Shown: positions 10,479-19,435 of the stretch, piece after piece
Layout of the letters: each line of letters begins with the position of its first letter
Numbering within the stretch: position 1 is the first letter of the stretch
From: Galdieria partita
Lineage: Eukaryota > Rhodophyta > Bangiophyceae > Galdieriales > Galdieriaceae
NCBI GenBank assembly: GCA_025991245.1
Contig: BQMJ01000073.1
Span: 92,138-156,137 of the forward strand
Direction: 5' to 3'
Length of the DNA stretch: 64,000 bases
Position numbers and translations under genes: made by a program
Notes under the pieces: model-generated
Seen by the model: the letters and a program-made list of their open reading frames with translations, nothing else
Databases searched by the model: none
Told to the model about the DNA's origin: nothing

Positions 10479-11252
10479 TTATTGTTTGATAATAACATGC
10501 TGTCTTCCCATTTCTTGCTGTAAAAAGGCAATATACTTACAAGCACGTTCAATAAGATTAGACTTGCTTTCTTTTCTGCTACTAGTACACTCGGGAGGAG
10601 GTAGTAATTTGCGCAACTTGTCTAAATGATAATTCAATCTTGCCCTACTTCTACGAGTCTTGGCATACTGAGTACCGTCAAATGTACCAGAATCATTTTC
10701 ATCCGCATCGACTGTAGAATAACTACTATCACGATTAGATACTGGAGATAATACTTGAAAACTAGAACCATTCAATTGGGTAATTCGTTCCGATGGATAA
10801 CTCTTCCTGGTTACCAATTCTCCCACTCCTGACTTGCCATCACTTTTATGACGCTTATCAGTCAAACCATTCATTTGCGAGCTTTTCACTGTTCCAACAG
10901 GCAATGATCTACTTCGTTGCAAAGAAAAGCAACTCTCAGAAGAATGATATGAACCAAAGGAAGAATTACTCCACTGATGCTCAAGGGTCCCTCCTTGTAA
11001 CTGCTCAGGAGAGTTTGCATAAGGATCACCAGTGTCAAAGTGGTTCAAGCACACTTGTAGGTATTCGTCGTTCTCTCTCTTGGAAAAATAACGAAAGCCA
11101 AGCATATTGCCATCATCTAATACAGACTGTAGGTAGCTTTCACTATGCTCCAACCCAGAAGAATAAGGTCTTTCACTCTCCATAGACTCTATATCAATCA
11201 CATCACCCACTTCGGTTAAACGCAAAAAAGAGGTTGAAAGTGGAGACGCCAT
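10479..11252 (-). CDS. bHLH-type transcription factor
   Basis: Single exon, 257 aa. The last ~60 residues form a basic helix-loop-helix domain: basic region KTRRSRARLN, helix 1 YHLDKLRKLLPP, a loop of about 12 residues, and helix 2 KSNLIERACKYIAFLQQEM. The Arg/Lys spacing supports DNA binding, but the usual His-Glu-Arg E-box triad is not evident, so binding may be atypical. The remaining ~195 residues are low-complexity and Ser-rich. The start is ATG 11252; the open frame continues upstream without ATG to 11285. It is not known which genes it controls. Confidence 0.7.
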   Translation of the reverse strand: MASPLSTSFLRLTEVGDVIDIESMESERPYSSGLEHSESYLQSVLDDGNMLGFRYFSKRENDEYLQVCLNHFDTGDPYANSPEQLQGGTLEHQWSNSSFGSYHSSESCFSLQRSRSLPVGTVKSSQMNGLTDKRHKSDGKSGVGELVTRKSYPSERITQLNGSSFQVLSPVSNRDSSYSTVDADENDSGTFDGTQYAKTRRSRARLNYHLDKLRKLLPPPECTSSRKESKSNLIERACKYIAFLQQEMGRQHVIIKQ

Positions 11253-12363
11253 ATGCTTAGGGAGGAAACAACAGCGACCAACCAACCCCTCTCAAAGAAT
11301 ACTTTCACTAGATAGACAGTAAGGGCCTCCGACTGGTACCACGCAAACAAATGGAAAGAATCAAGTTCTTAGCACGAGGGACAGTCGAGAGAAACTCCGT
11401 ACAACTCAACCACAATCGGACAACACAACGATTATGAAGGATTCTTTCTTGTGCTGGGACCTTTTCTTGATGATTCATGAGGGGACAATGATTATCTACT
11501 GTGGTCAAATCTGATTGGTCGATTGAGCTACCACGGGCCTCCTCATGACAAATCGTGATTTTGCTCGCATGGGTACACGTTGTGTACAACTTGCAAAGTC
11601 AACATACTTTGAGAGTGGAGTATATCGCTTTTAAAAATGGAAAACATTCGCACGCTTTGGTTTCCCCCTTGGTGCTTACCTATGCAAAGGAAAGCCGGAT
11701 TGCCACCGAATCGCTACAAGTCCTCCTCCTCCTCCTCCTTGTAATAGCAACCTTATTTCAAGTGTTTTTACATGCTTATATAGTAAAATCTTGTTTTTGC
11801 AAATATAGTAAGAGGTTTGTTCTTGTCAAGTGGCTAGTTGTCTTGCTTTCCGTGAGTAGATTGCAACTCCGAACTAGACAACTTGTCAAAACTGTATATT
11901 TGTACTGTTCGATAGAGTGACAGGTGTATCGTCTAGTAGCTTTTCCCAATCACTCTCAACTGTTAGTATTCGGGTATACAGACATACTGAAGAATACTGT
12001 GGGAAAGGAAATAGTGGATCCATCCATCCTACGAGTATATCCTTCAAAACAAGTATATCAATGAAGCAGTTGAAATATTCCCATTCAAAGTTGCTGTCGA
12101 ATAATATCCTTATTATATTGTTAGAAAGTTCATCTTCGCGACATCAAGGCAAACTTTTGAACCCTTTCCGCTCAATCTATGTATAATAGGTGTATCGAAA
12201 CCACACCAAGCTTTCCAATACAAAAGCATAAAATAGGAAACATTCCTTTGAGACTGTTTCGCACCCTTGTTTATCGAAGGTTTTAAATTTTCCCCACGTG
12301 GCTCGTTTACAGAATGCGCGCACCCCATTCTCTCTCTTAGTCCCTGTTCGGCTGGGCCAAAGA
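11253..12363. other. Intergenic, no supported gene
   Basis: Contains a (TCC)n run at about 11720-11739. The plus-strand frame 11555-11920 has no recognisable domain and no signal. From about 12270 onward the DNA becomes more GC-rich and leads into the promoter region of the surface-protein gene at 12495. Confidence 0.6.
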
Positions 12364-12373
12364 GGTGCGCAAC
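12364..12373 (+). promoter_or_regulatory. GGTGCGCAAC element upstream of surface-protein gene
   Basis: Copy of a 10-base sequence with palindromic core TGCGCA, 121 bp before the start codon at 12495. The other three exact copies in the window all lie at 15491-15600, upstream of the related genes. A similar GCGCGCAC stretch is nearby at about 12315. Regulatory function is inferred from position and recurrence only. Confidence 0.45.
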
Positions 12374-12494
12374 CCCTGATTAACAAGCCCGCCTCAATTA
12401 TCCCTGACTCGGAACGATCCGTTTTTTGGGCAAACTTGTGCATAACGGTATGCATTTAGGTGCTAGACGAGTCTAAACAGCAATAGGAAGCCAA

Positions 12495-13640
12495 ATGAAC
12501 AGATATATAACTATCCTGAGTTTCCTTATTACGCTGTCCACTTTGGTTGTTTCCGCAACACACAACTGTTCTTGTTATATTTATGTAGGCGGTTATTACG
12601 GACAACAGCCATATCTTCTGGGTAATATAGAGAACATGACTTCCTGTATGAATTGTACACAAGAAGCCTGTCAATCAAATTTTGTTAGCGTGTTAGATGC
12701 ACTTGAACAATACTATAAGTACGCATATCCTTTCTATATCTACCCGTATTGCCCCCAACCACAACCTTCAACGAACACAACGGTGCAATCGCAAGTAAGC
12801 GCACAAGTACAAGAGAACATCCAGGTGTCTTCCAATCTTCCCAATGTGAAAGTGAATGTAAGCGCTGTGACTGATGTGCATGTGCAAGAGAATCTGCAAG
12901 AAAGCTATTATCCTTCTAACTATTATGATTACTACCCTCCGGACTACTATAATTATTATTATTCCTCATATTATAATCCCTATGGTTATTACTATTATTA
13001 TTATCAACCCGAATGTTGTCAAGGAGACGGAAATCAATATCACAATGTGTCCAAACAACTGGCAACCATGGAAACTCAAATTCAAAGTATTATGCAAATG
13101 TTGGAAAGTTTGAATCAAACAAACGAAATAGATGGAATGGCCACCAATTTGACTATTCTTTCCAACTATGTTGCCATGTTTGAGGAGATAACCAATTCCA
13201 GCCTGAATTCAACCCAAATGCTGTTGACCAATATAGAAATGGACATGAGCAACAACTTTACAAAAATATACAATGATATGATGAGCCTTGGTAAGAACCT
13301 AAGCAAGGACAATAATTATACGAAGAAAGAGCTGCAAGAGGTTTTGGATGAATTGGGACAATTGAACGAAACTTCGTCCTGTCACAATTACACGAAGAGC
13401 ATTGACAGGATACAGAAGAATATTTCTACACTGGATATGGAGTACAAAGAATTGAAAGGCAATATGTCTTCATTGAGAAGTCAACTTGCAACAGCCACCG
13501 GTTCCAGTGATCCATCGGTGAAAGCCGCATCTTCCGGTTCAACGAGTCCAACTGCGATTGCTGGTGTTGTGTTGGGCAGCATTGCAGTTGCAGGAATTGT
13601 TGTGGTGATCGTTTTAGTGGTCATGCGCATTATTGTGTAG
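12495..13640 (+). CDS. Tyr-rich, Cys-module type I surface glycoprotein (novel)
   Basis: Single exon, 381 aa. Signal peptide at residues 1-21 (ends LVVSA). A cysteine module spans ~25-60: CSC, 23 residues, C-x2-C-x4-C. Then come two related segments around QVQENIQ and HVQENLQ, a tyrosine-rich stretch (~130-175, runs of YY and YNYYY), a CC pair, a ~150-residue region with heptad-like leucines and many N-x-S/T sites, and a Ser/Thr-rich stalk. A C-terminal membrane helix (~353-380) has small-residue spacing G-V-V-L-G-S-I-A-V-A-G. This layout predicts a cell-surface or wall-linked protein. I know no family for it. The CxC module is shared with the neighbouring small secreted proteins. Confidence 0.8.
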   Translation: MNRYITILSFLITLSTLVVSATHNCSCYIYVGGYYGQQPYLLGNIENMTSCMNCTQEACQSNFVSVLDALEQYYKYAYPFYIYPYCPQPQPSTNTTVQSQVSAQVQENIQVSSNLPNVKVNVSAVTDVHVQENLQESYYPSNYYDYYPPDYYNYYYSSYYNPYGYYYYYYQPECCQGDGNQYHNVSKQLATMETQIQSIMQMLESLNQTNEIDGMATNLTILSNYVAMFEEITNSSLNSTQMLLTNIEMDMSNNFTKIYNDMMSLGKNLSKDNNYTKKELQEVLDELGQLNETSSCHNYTKSIDRIQKNISTLDMEYKELKGNMSSLRSQLATATGSSDPSVKAASSGSTSPTAIAGVVLGSIAVAGIVVVIVLVVMRIIV

Positions 13641-13838
13641 TCATAGTGTGTCTTTCGGAATAAAGTAATCCCTGTAGTTGCGTGTTTGGTTTGTAAGAAT
13701 CATTGGCCAAGTACTAATTGTATTCATTATCTATCATTACTTATATTCCACCTTTCACTCAGGCAGTTGATTGTAGAAACTCCAAAAAAAGAACAGTTGA
13801 GAGAATCCTAAAAGAAGCTTTCCAATCCAATTGGAAAA

Positions 13839-14302
13839 CTATTTTTCTTCTCTACGCTCCTCAGAAAGATAACCAATAAGACATTCCGATAACAAAAATT
13901 CCGCGTTTACCCACGGATGTTTGGCAAGAAATAATTTGGTTGCATCCTACAACAACTTTCCTTCAACTGACAACATAACCTTGAACATCACTTACTTTCC
14001 CTATACCACGACAAATTTCCGCCTCTCCTCCTGGATGAAAAGGAATATACTCTGTAACGTCATACACTTTGCCACGGAGAACCTTGAGAATAAAAGACAG
14101 GCATTGTATATTTGTACAAGTCACCTACCAACCAAGCATCGTCTTTACGGTTGTGTTGTTTGACTTGTTCCATACTTATGGGAATAACTGCGTTGCGTGT
14201 TTTCTTACGTTTATTCCTTAACCAGTCTACTTGACTGTGTCCCGGAGACGAAGGAGTCTTCATCCCACTCAACACATTGAAATCCCATAAAATGTCATTC
14301 AT
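13839..14302 (-). CDS. Cytochrome b5-domain protein, Cyb5r4-like N-terminus
   Basis: Exons 14302-14129, 14082-13996 and 13946-13839, with introns of 46 and 49 nt, give 122 aa. The heme-binding motif YIPFHPGGE and the second heme ligand in FLAKHPWVN are present. Preceding motifs GHSQVDWLR and ISMEQVKQHNRKDDAWL closely follow the cytochrome b5 part of Ncb5or/CYB5R4, including its pre-domain 'G.s..DW.r' signature. The reductase part of that enzyme is absent here: the frame ends after ECLIGYLSEER. There is no membrane anchor, so it is probably a soluble electron carrier. It sits inside the surface-protein cluster but is likely unrelated in function. It is not visible as one ORF because of the two introns. 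Confidence 0.8.
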
Positions 14303-14716
14303 TTGGGATTTGGATCGTGTCTTTCGTTTGCCTTACAATGCGTTCGTAGCTATCCACAACTCCAAAGTGAGACAGATGTTTGAATGAATAGCATCCTTTC
14401 CAAAACATTGCTTTGTTTCATCACCCTCTTTATTTGTCTTTGAAACCAACTGTGAGTTTTGTCCCAGCATGTACAATAGCAACGGATTCAACACGTGAAA
14501 GTTTCAAGAAAGAAAATTAGAGACACGCCTCACTGTGTTGTTCATATCTCAATGTATTGTGATACAGTGCATAATATTTCTTTGGAAAACTTCATATGAT
14601 TTGTAAAGACACACAAATTGATACAACAGGATATAAAAATCATGTTAAAAACACAAACTGAGAATTTATAACACTCAAATGCCGCCTGAATTTGGCAACA
14701 CAACATATACCCACAC
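14303..14716. other. Intergenic, no gene seen
   Basis: About 410 bp between the cytochrome b5 start and the stop codon of the small secreted protein gene. It probably holds the promoter of the former and the 3' UTR of the latter. The antisense frame reaching to 14542 has no features. Confidence 0.6.
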
Positions 14717-15175
14717 TCATGATGACGATGGAGAAGTTGTAGGTATCGGTGTCGGTGTCGGTTGAAGATATGTGAAATCGCTGTCGTCTTTACGATCCTC
14801 CAGATACGTATCCAGCATATCATAAATATAGGTTCCCTTGCCTCCGAACAGGTTTTTAAAAGCATCATAAATTCCTTCGATTTGATATCTTATGATTTCA
14901 AGATCTTCGTCAATTGCGTCATTGATGTTACTTTCGCTGTAAAGACAAGTAGAATTGTAATGCATCGTTGTTGAATCCTTAATAAAATTGGAACATATAC
15001 CGGCACAACTAGTTTCGGTACAAGAATCAATCAGTTGAATGATAGGCTCTAATGCGCCTTCAAGTTTACAGAAGCAAACATCTGCAGAATGAGGATGTTT
15101 TATAGGAGTCCCTGCTGCAAATGCAAGCAAGCTAAAGATGAGAAGTAGTTGAATGAATACGCCTTTTGGTGACAT
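14717..15175 (-). CDS. Small secreted Cys-module protein (paralogue of 15740 gene)
   Basis: Single exon, 152 aa. Signal peptide at 1-22 (VFIQLLLIFSLLAFAAG). The cysteine module reads CFC-x15-C-x4-C-x3-C with a sixth Cys 15 residues later. A conserved helix follows (QIEGIYDAFKNLFGGKGTYI), and the tail is rich in Thr, Pro and Ser. The helix matches the gene at 15740 (QLKGIYSAFERLYGGKDTFI), so the two are diverged duplicates. No enzyme motif. The Thr/Pro tail suggests O-glycosylation or wall contact; there is no C-terminal membrane helix. The start overlaps the 3' end of the upstream frame (15132-15641) by 44 nt in another frame. Confidence 0.7.
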   Translation of the reverse strand: MSPKGVFIQLLLIFSLLAFAAGTPIKHPHSADVCFCKLEGALEPIIQLIDSCTETSCAGICSNFIKDSTTMHYNSTCLYSESNINDAIDEDLEIIRYQIEGIYDAFKNLFGGKGTYIYDMLDTYLEDRKDDSDFTYLQPTPTPIPTTSPSSS

Positions 15176-15641
15176 AGATGGTTGATACTATCGAAAAGAC
15201 TACTGAGAAAATAGAAATGACGAGCGCTGCAATAGCAACTGAACTTGTATAACTAGTTGAAGAAGCTGGATCTACTGAACCACGAACTGCGTCTAGTAAG
15301 CAGTGAGTAGAGTTTACACTAGCTGAACAGAACTTGCTACAGTCACAACTGTCACAACTGTCGACAGATGTAAGGACTGGAACAATATTATTTGCACAAA
15401 AGCAAGCACACAAATTCATCAATGCGATTCCGTTTGTCAGTTCCCTATTTAAGCTATTATTCGGGATCATGAGCTTTCTAGAAAATGAATGGTGCGCAAC
15501 GGAGGTGCGCAACTCAAGGCTGTGATCCACCAATGAATGTCTAGCAAATGACAAATATGTCTTCCTAATCCATGCGACAGAAAGAAATGTGGTGCGCAAC
15601 TTTGCTGATGGATGATGATGCAAATTTGCTGATGGATTCAT
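15132..15641 (-). CDS. Cys-module protein with C-terminal membrane helix, possibly missing its signal peptide
   Basis: The frame opens at ATG 15641, but the supported part is 15419-15132: CFC-x13-C-x4-C-x3-C, the family signature, then a Ser/Thr linker and one membrane helix (VAIAALVISIFSVVFSIVSTIYV) followed by KRR. No signal peptide is found: the stretch before the module is hydrophilic, and three GTTGCGCACC copies fall in it, so it looks more like promoter than coding DNA. ATG 15470 or 15419 are alternatives. The gene may have lost its first exon or use one I cannot see. Its 3' end overlaps the start of the next gene on the same strand. Confidence 0.45.
   Translation of the reverse strand: MNPSANLHHHPSAKLRTTFLSVAWIRKTYLSFARHSLVDHSLELRTSVAHHSFSRKLMIPNNSLNRELTNGIALMNLCACFCANNIVPVLTSVDSCDSCDCSKFCSASVNSTHCLLDAVRGSVDPASSTSYTSSVAIAALVISIFSVVFSIVSTIYVTKRRIHSTTSHL
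15491..15600. promoter_or_regulatory. Three GGTGCGCAAC elements in a divergent promoter region
   Basis: Exact copies at 15491-15500, 15504-15513 and 15591-15600. The last is 139 bp before the start codon at 15740, close to the 121-bp spacing before 12495. The region also lies upstream of the two minus-strand Cys-module genes. A shared regulator is inferred; TGCGCA is self-complementary, as expected for a dimeric factor. Confidence 0.5.
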
Positions 15642-15739
15642 TTCGGGTTTGACTCTAAATTGGCTGTTTGCAGTTTCTACTTGATTGTTGGCAACAACTC
15701 AAGCTCTTGTAGTCATTAAGCTGATAGCTGTTATTATAC

Positions 15740-16174
15740 ATGGAGAAAAGGACTCTGTTTAAGCTCTTAAACTGGTTCCTTTGTATATTTATTCTTACTA
15801 TGTACTTTCCTATAAGAGCTTTTTCTATTTCTCCTCTTCCTTCTGCCGCTCAGCCTTATGATTTATGCATTTGTTTTGCAGAGTCTCCTTATATAGAACC
15901 TTTTCTATATCCAATAGGAATATGCGATGCTTTGAGCTGTTATAGCATATGCGAAACATTCCTCGGATCTGCAGAGAACTTGTCTCATTCCTTATGTTTC
16001 TTTAGTTCCCATACAATCGTTCAACTATCGAACAAGATAACTCAACACGAGAACCAGCTGAAAGGAATTTATTCTGCCTTTGAACGTTTGTATGGAGGGA
16101 AGGACACCTTTATTTATGAACAGTTGTACAATGACTTGCAAGCTTTGGAAGACGAATCAGATACGAGTAGTTAA
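15740..16174 (+). CDS. Small secreted or anchored Cys-module protein
   Basis: Single exon, 144 aa. The hydrophobic N-terminal segment (LLNWFLCIFILTMYFPIRAFS) fits a signal peptide or signal anchor. The module CIC-x16-C-x4-C-x3-C has a sixth Cys 14 residues on, followed by LKGIYSAFERLYGGKDTFIYEQL, shared with the gene ending at 14717. The C-terminus is acidic. Function unknown. It is transcribed away from the other two small Cys genes across a ~100-320-bp region that carries three GGTGCGCAAC elements. Confidence 0.7.
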   Translation: MEKRTLFKLLNWFLCIFILTMYFPIRAFSISPLPSAAQPYDLCICFAESPYIEPFLYPIGICDALSCYSICETFLGSAENLSHSLCFFSSHTIVQLSNKITQHENQLKGIYSAFERLYGGKDTFIYEQLYNDLQALEDESDTSS

Positions 16175-18355
16175 GTATCCCCACTAATTTAGAGAGATGA
16201 AGTTTTAAGCAACCTATATATTCTATTGCATACATTGAAATTTCATGAGCAGTGCAGCTAACATCACCACTGAAGGCTTGTACATATGCCAAAGGTTTCT
16301 CAGTAGTCTCTTAGTTTGATCATTAGAAGTGACTTGAAAGTATTACTCTCAATAAAGTTTGAAGTTGTTTAAAACAAGTTCCCAAGCAAGAGTTCAGCTT
16401 TCAGTAACCTTTGACCAACTAGTCAACTTCCTAAGCTGTTCTTTCTAAGAGTTCTAGTCTATTTGTTTTCTTTTTCTCCAAGAGTTGAAAAGCTAAAAAG
16501 GTTGCGCCAAGCGCACTTGACTTTGATATACAACAATTGAAAGTAATCTCAGAGTCAATTATCTCTGGTACTATTACTTGCTACACTTAGAGTTGTTGAC
16601 TAGTTTGTCGCAAAAGAGATATAGAAAAAGTTTTGCTCGAATAAAGTCTTGTTTATTTTCACGTTTTATCTAGATAAAATAACTTTGTGCTTCTTACGTT
16701 GACTTGCATAAGATGTCTAGAAGACAAGAATATTTCAATTAGACAAGAAAGCGACAGAATTTGCTTCAACCTTTGCTTCCTTGTCTAGGTTGCTCTTGTC
16801 TGTTTGATTTGGGTTTCATCTTTCCTATTCAATGGAAAATAGATTATTTGAACAAGGAGTCTCTTCGTACGAAGGACGATGTTTTTGCTGACATCTCAAT
16901 ATTCAAGAGTTTTGAACTGTGTTCTACATATCAGTAACTGAAATCCTCCGTATTGCTTTGCCACATTCAAGTAACGTACAAACGCTGTCGTTTCTGCTAG
17001 AATGCTATCATCTGATGGAATTATGATGGTTCGTAAACTATTCTGTTTGGGAGAACTGCACAGTTTTTGGCTTTGAGGTCCAAGCAGTATTGTTTATTGG
17101 ATTCGTTCAGTGCTTTGGAGATCCTTTCCATTTGATTAGGAGAGCATTATCAAGTGTAAGCAAAGTTCAAATAAAGTTGGCTTGTTAAAGGATGGATGTG
17201 TTGGAGGAACTCCAGTTCTATATGACATCAAAGTAGTGAGATTGTGTCCGCCACTGGCATAGATAAAGTTATTCCGTATCCTTCTTGTATAACTTTTCTC
17301 AAATTGGATGTTGAAAGCTGTGAGTGAAGAGCAATACTTGGAATTCAGTTATTTCGTCAAAATCATTGGGTGATAGCTTGCTAACAGAAATACCAAATGA
17401 CGATGGATCCCCGCAAGTTATTCAAGGTTCTATAGACTGGGTCACGCCTGTATTATCAGCGTGAATCATATTCAATATCTTTTAAACATATATACTTTCA
17501 TTAAAACTGCAGACAATGCGTTAACCAATAATCACGACAATTTGGGACGCGTACCCAGTTTTCGAAAAAGACACGAGAGCAGTTGGCGTTCCACATGGAG
17601 TTGGTAGATTTTGCAGTGGGGGTAAAATATCTCGTCGAACAATTTGAGTTTTCAAAGCAAAGGGTATTACGAAGAATTATATCATTTTGGATAATAGAAT
17701 AGTTAATTTTGTAGATACGACCCGTTGTTATGATAAATGGGCAAACAGTCATTGCATCGGGCAATTTCAATTTTGGAAAATTCGGAGCACAGCTTTCTGG
17801 TTCCGCACCCTTTGTGTTACAAAACTAGTTTTCGTTCACTACGGCTTACAGCATGACCTATAGAGTCGTTATGATGCTTGAAATGCACTTTGAATGTCGA
17901 GTCGCGCCAACGTGAGCTCGACAACGTCAAAATACTTTGACCAAAGCAAACGATGTAAGGGAGTAGTAAGTTGCCAAAGTATCATCAACGTTTGCACCCG
18001 TTGCCAAAAGCCCCTACGATTGTCACCTTCCATGAACGGACTTTTTTCAACAGACAATGTTTGTCTATCTTTGAATGTTCTCGTTATTTGAGTGACAAAG
18101 TAACTGAGGTATGTCTTTCTTTCTGAACAACAAGGAGACGTCTTGTGGAGAAAAAGATTTCCAAAGGTGAAATGAGTAGAATACAAGTATCCTTTAGAAA
18201 CACATAGATTTATCAAATGACTCAAAGTTTAGAAAACAACCACACAACAAACTAAACCCGTAATAGACAGTTTGCTGCATATGTGCAACAAGAACAGGTG
18301 GAAAGAGTGTGACAACAGCTGATGAATCAAGTTGATTGATTCCAACCGTTTCTGT
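16175..18355. other. Intergenic, ~2.2 kb, no supported gene
   Basis: No frame here has a domain, signal peptide or plausible splice chain. Minus-strand frames at 17501-17770 and 17869-18225 are open but featureless. Repetitive-looking short motifs around AAGTTG/CAACTT are common. It may be decayed sequence between surface-protein genes. Confidence 0.5.
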
Positions 18356-19435
18356 TTAGAATGTTGCTACTTGAGAATCCGAGCGAAAGAAACCGCTGGA
18401 AGTGTCTCCAAAAGCCCCAACGTCTATGGATGATCCGAGACTTTGAACATTGCTCTGTCCATTGTTGAATGTACTTTCTGCGTTACTTAAAGCACTAGTT
18501 GAACCTGAATCGGAAGACAAGCCTTGAACAGAAGCACTGTCGTGTCCTCCGAAAGCATGAGCAGATGAGTGTGCTGATGCTTGAGAAGAACCTCCATTGG
18601 ATGCAAAAGATATCACGGCAGAATCCACACTTGCTTGGAAGAACGGTTTGGCACAAGTCAAGCTATTACAGATGCATATATCATCAAACAGTTTCCAGTA
18701 ACATTTGCACAGACCATTTGCAACAGATGCACATGGAAGACACCGTCCCTTATACTGCCAGAGACAATTCACATTTGTGGATGCTTCAGCATGTCCATCA
18801 GCCACAGCAGTACCTCCTGGGAAAGCTACTGTATCGGCTTGACTACTACTTGATACTCCGCTTGGTCCTGAGTTGCTACTGGACTGGTCCTGTGCTAATG
18901 CATTGCCGTGTGTTCCGGATACACTTTCTGCCTTGGTATTAGGAGTTGATCCTTGAGCCGCAGAAACAGCTGTTCCGTGTCCAAAGGAAGCCGAAGAACT
19001 AGTTGACTGAGATCCTTGAAAATTGACACCAGCTATTGTTGAATCGAAGCTATTTGAACCACCTGCACTAAATGCAGCACCATTTTTGTTAGAACTCGCA
19101 CTCGAACCAGCTGCTGTTTCGGCTTTTCCACTGACACCGGCTGTCACTCCTTTCGCACTGGCGGGACCTTCAGAAGTTGAGATAGAAAGACTTGAGCTCC
19201 CTTGGTCAGTAGTAGAACTGGAGTCAACGGACAGAGCTGAACCATGTCCCTTTGAATTTGCTTGAGAGTTGGAAAGAGAAGATTGATGACCACTCGTTGC
19301 ATCGGAAGAACCTGAAGCTTCACCATTACCAGAAGCAAATGAAGAAGAAAAAGTCCCAGTATCAGCGTTTGCAGAGTGAATAAGAACAGTTGCCACAAAT
19401 AGAGTTGCAAACAAGTAGCGTAGATATCTCTTCAT
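18356..19435 (-). CDS. Secreted Ser/Gly/Ala-rich mucin-like protein with Cys island
   Basis: Single exon, 359 aa from ATG 19435 (the frame extends to 19465 without ATG). The signal peptide ends ...VLIHSANA. Almost the whole protein is Ser, Gly, Ala and Thr, in loose repeats such as SSDATSGH, SSSNKNGAAF and SSQASAHSSAHAFGGH. One central Cys island (~residues 223-265) breaks it: C-x7-C-x2-C, then CKC, CIC and C-x4-C, recalling the CxC...C-x4-C module of the cluster. There is no membrane helix at the end. A wall or matrix protein is likely; the family is unknown. Low complexity makes homology searches unreliable. Confidence 0.65.
   Translation of the reverse strand: MKRYLRYLFATLFVATVLIHSANADTGTFSSSFASGNGEASGSSDATSGHQSSLSNSQANSKGHGSALSVDSSSTTDQGSSSLSISTSEGPASAKGVTAGVSGKAETAAGSSASSNKNGAAFSAGGSNSFDSTIAGVNFQGSQSTSSSASFGHGTAVSAAQGSTPNTKAESVSGTHGNALAQDQSSSNSGPSGVSSSSQADTVAFPGGTAVADGHAEASTNVNCLWQYKGRCLPCASVANGLCKCYWKLFDDICICNSLTCAKPFFQASVDSAVISFASNGGSSQASAHSSAHAFGGHDSASVQGLSSDSGSTSALSNAESTFNNGQSNVQSLGSSIDVGAFGDTSSGFFRSDSQVATF

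Noticed and set aside
11555-11920. 121-codon plus-strand ORF with Leu/Val-rich parts
   Set aside because: Hydrophobicity comes from the TCC repeat and AT-rich DNA; no family resemblance.
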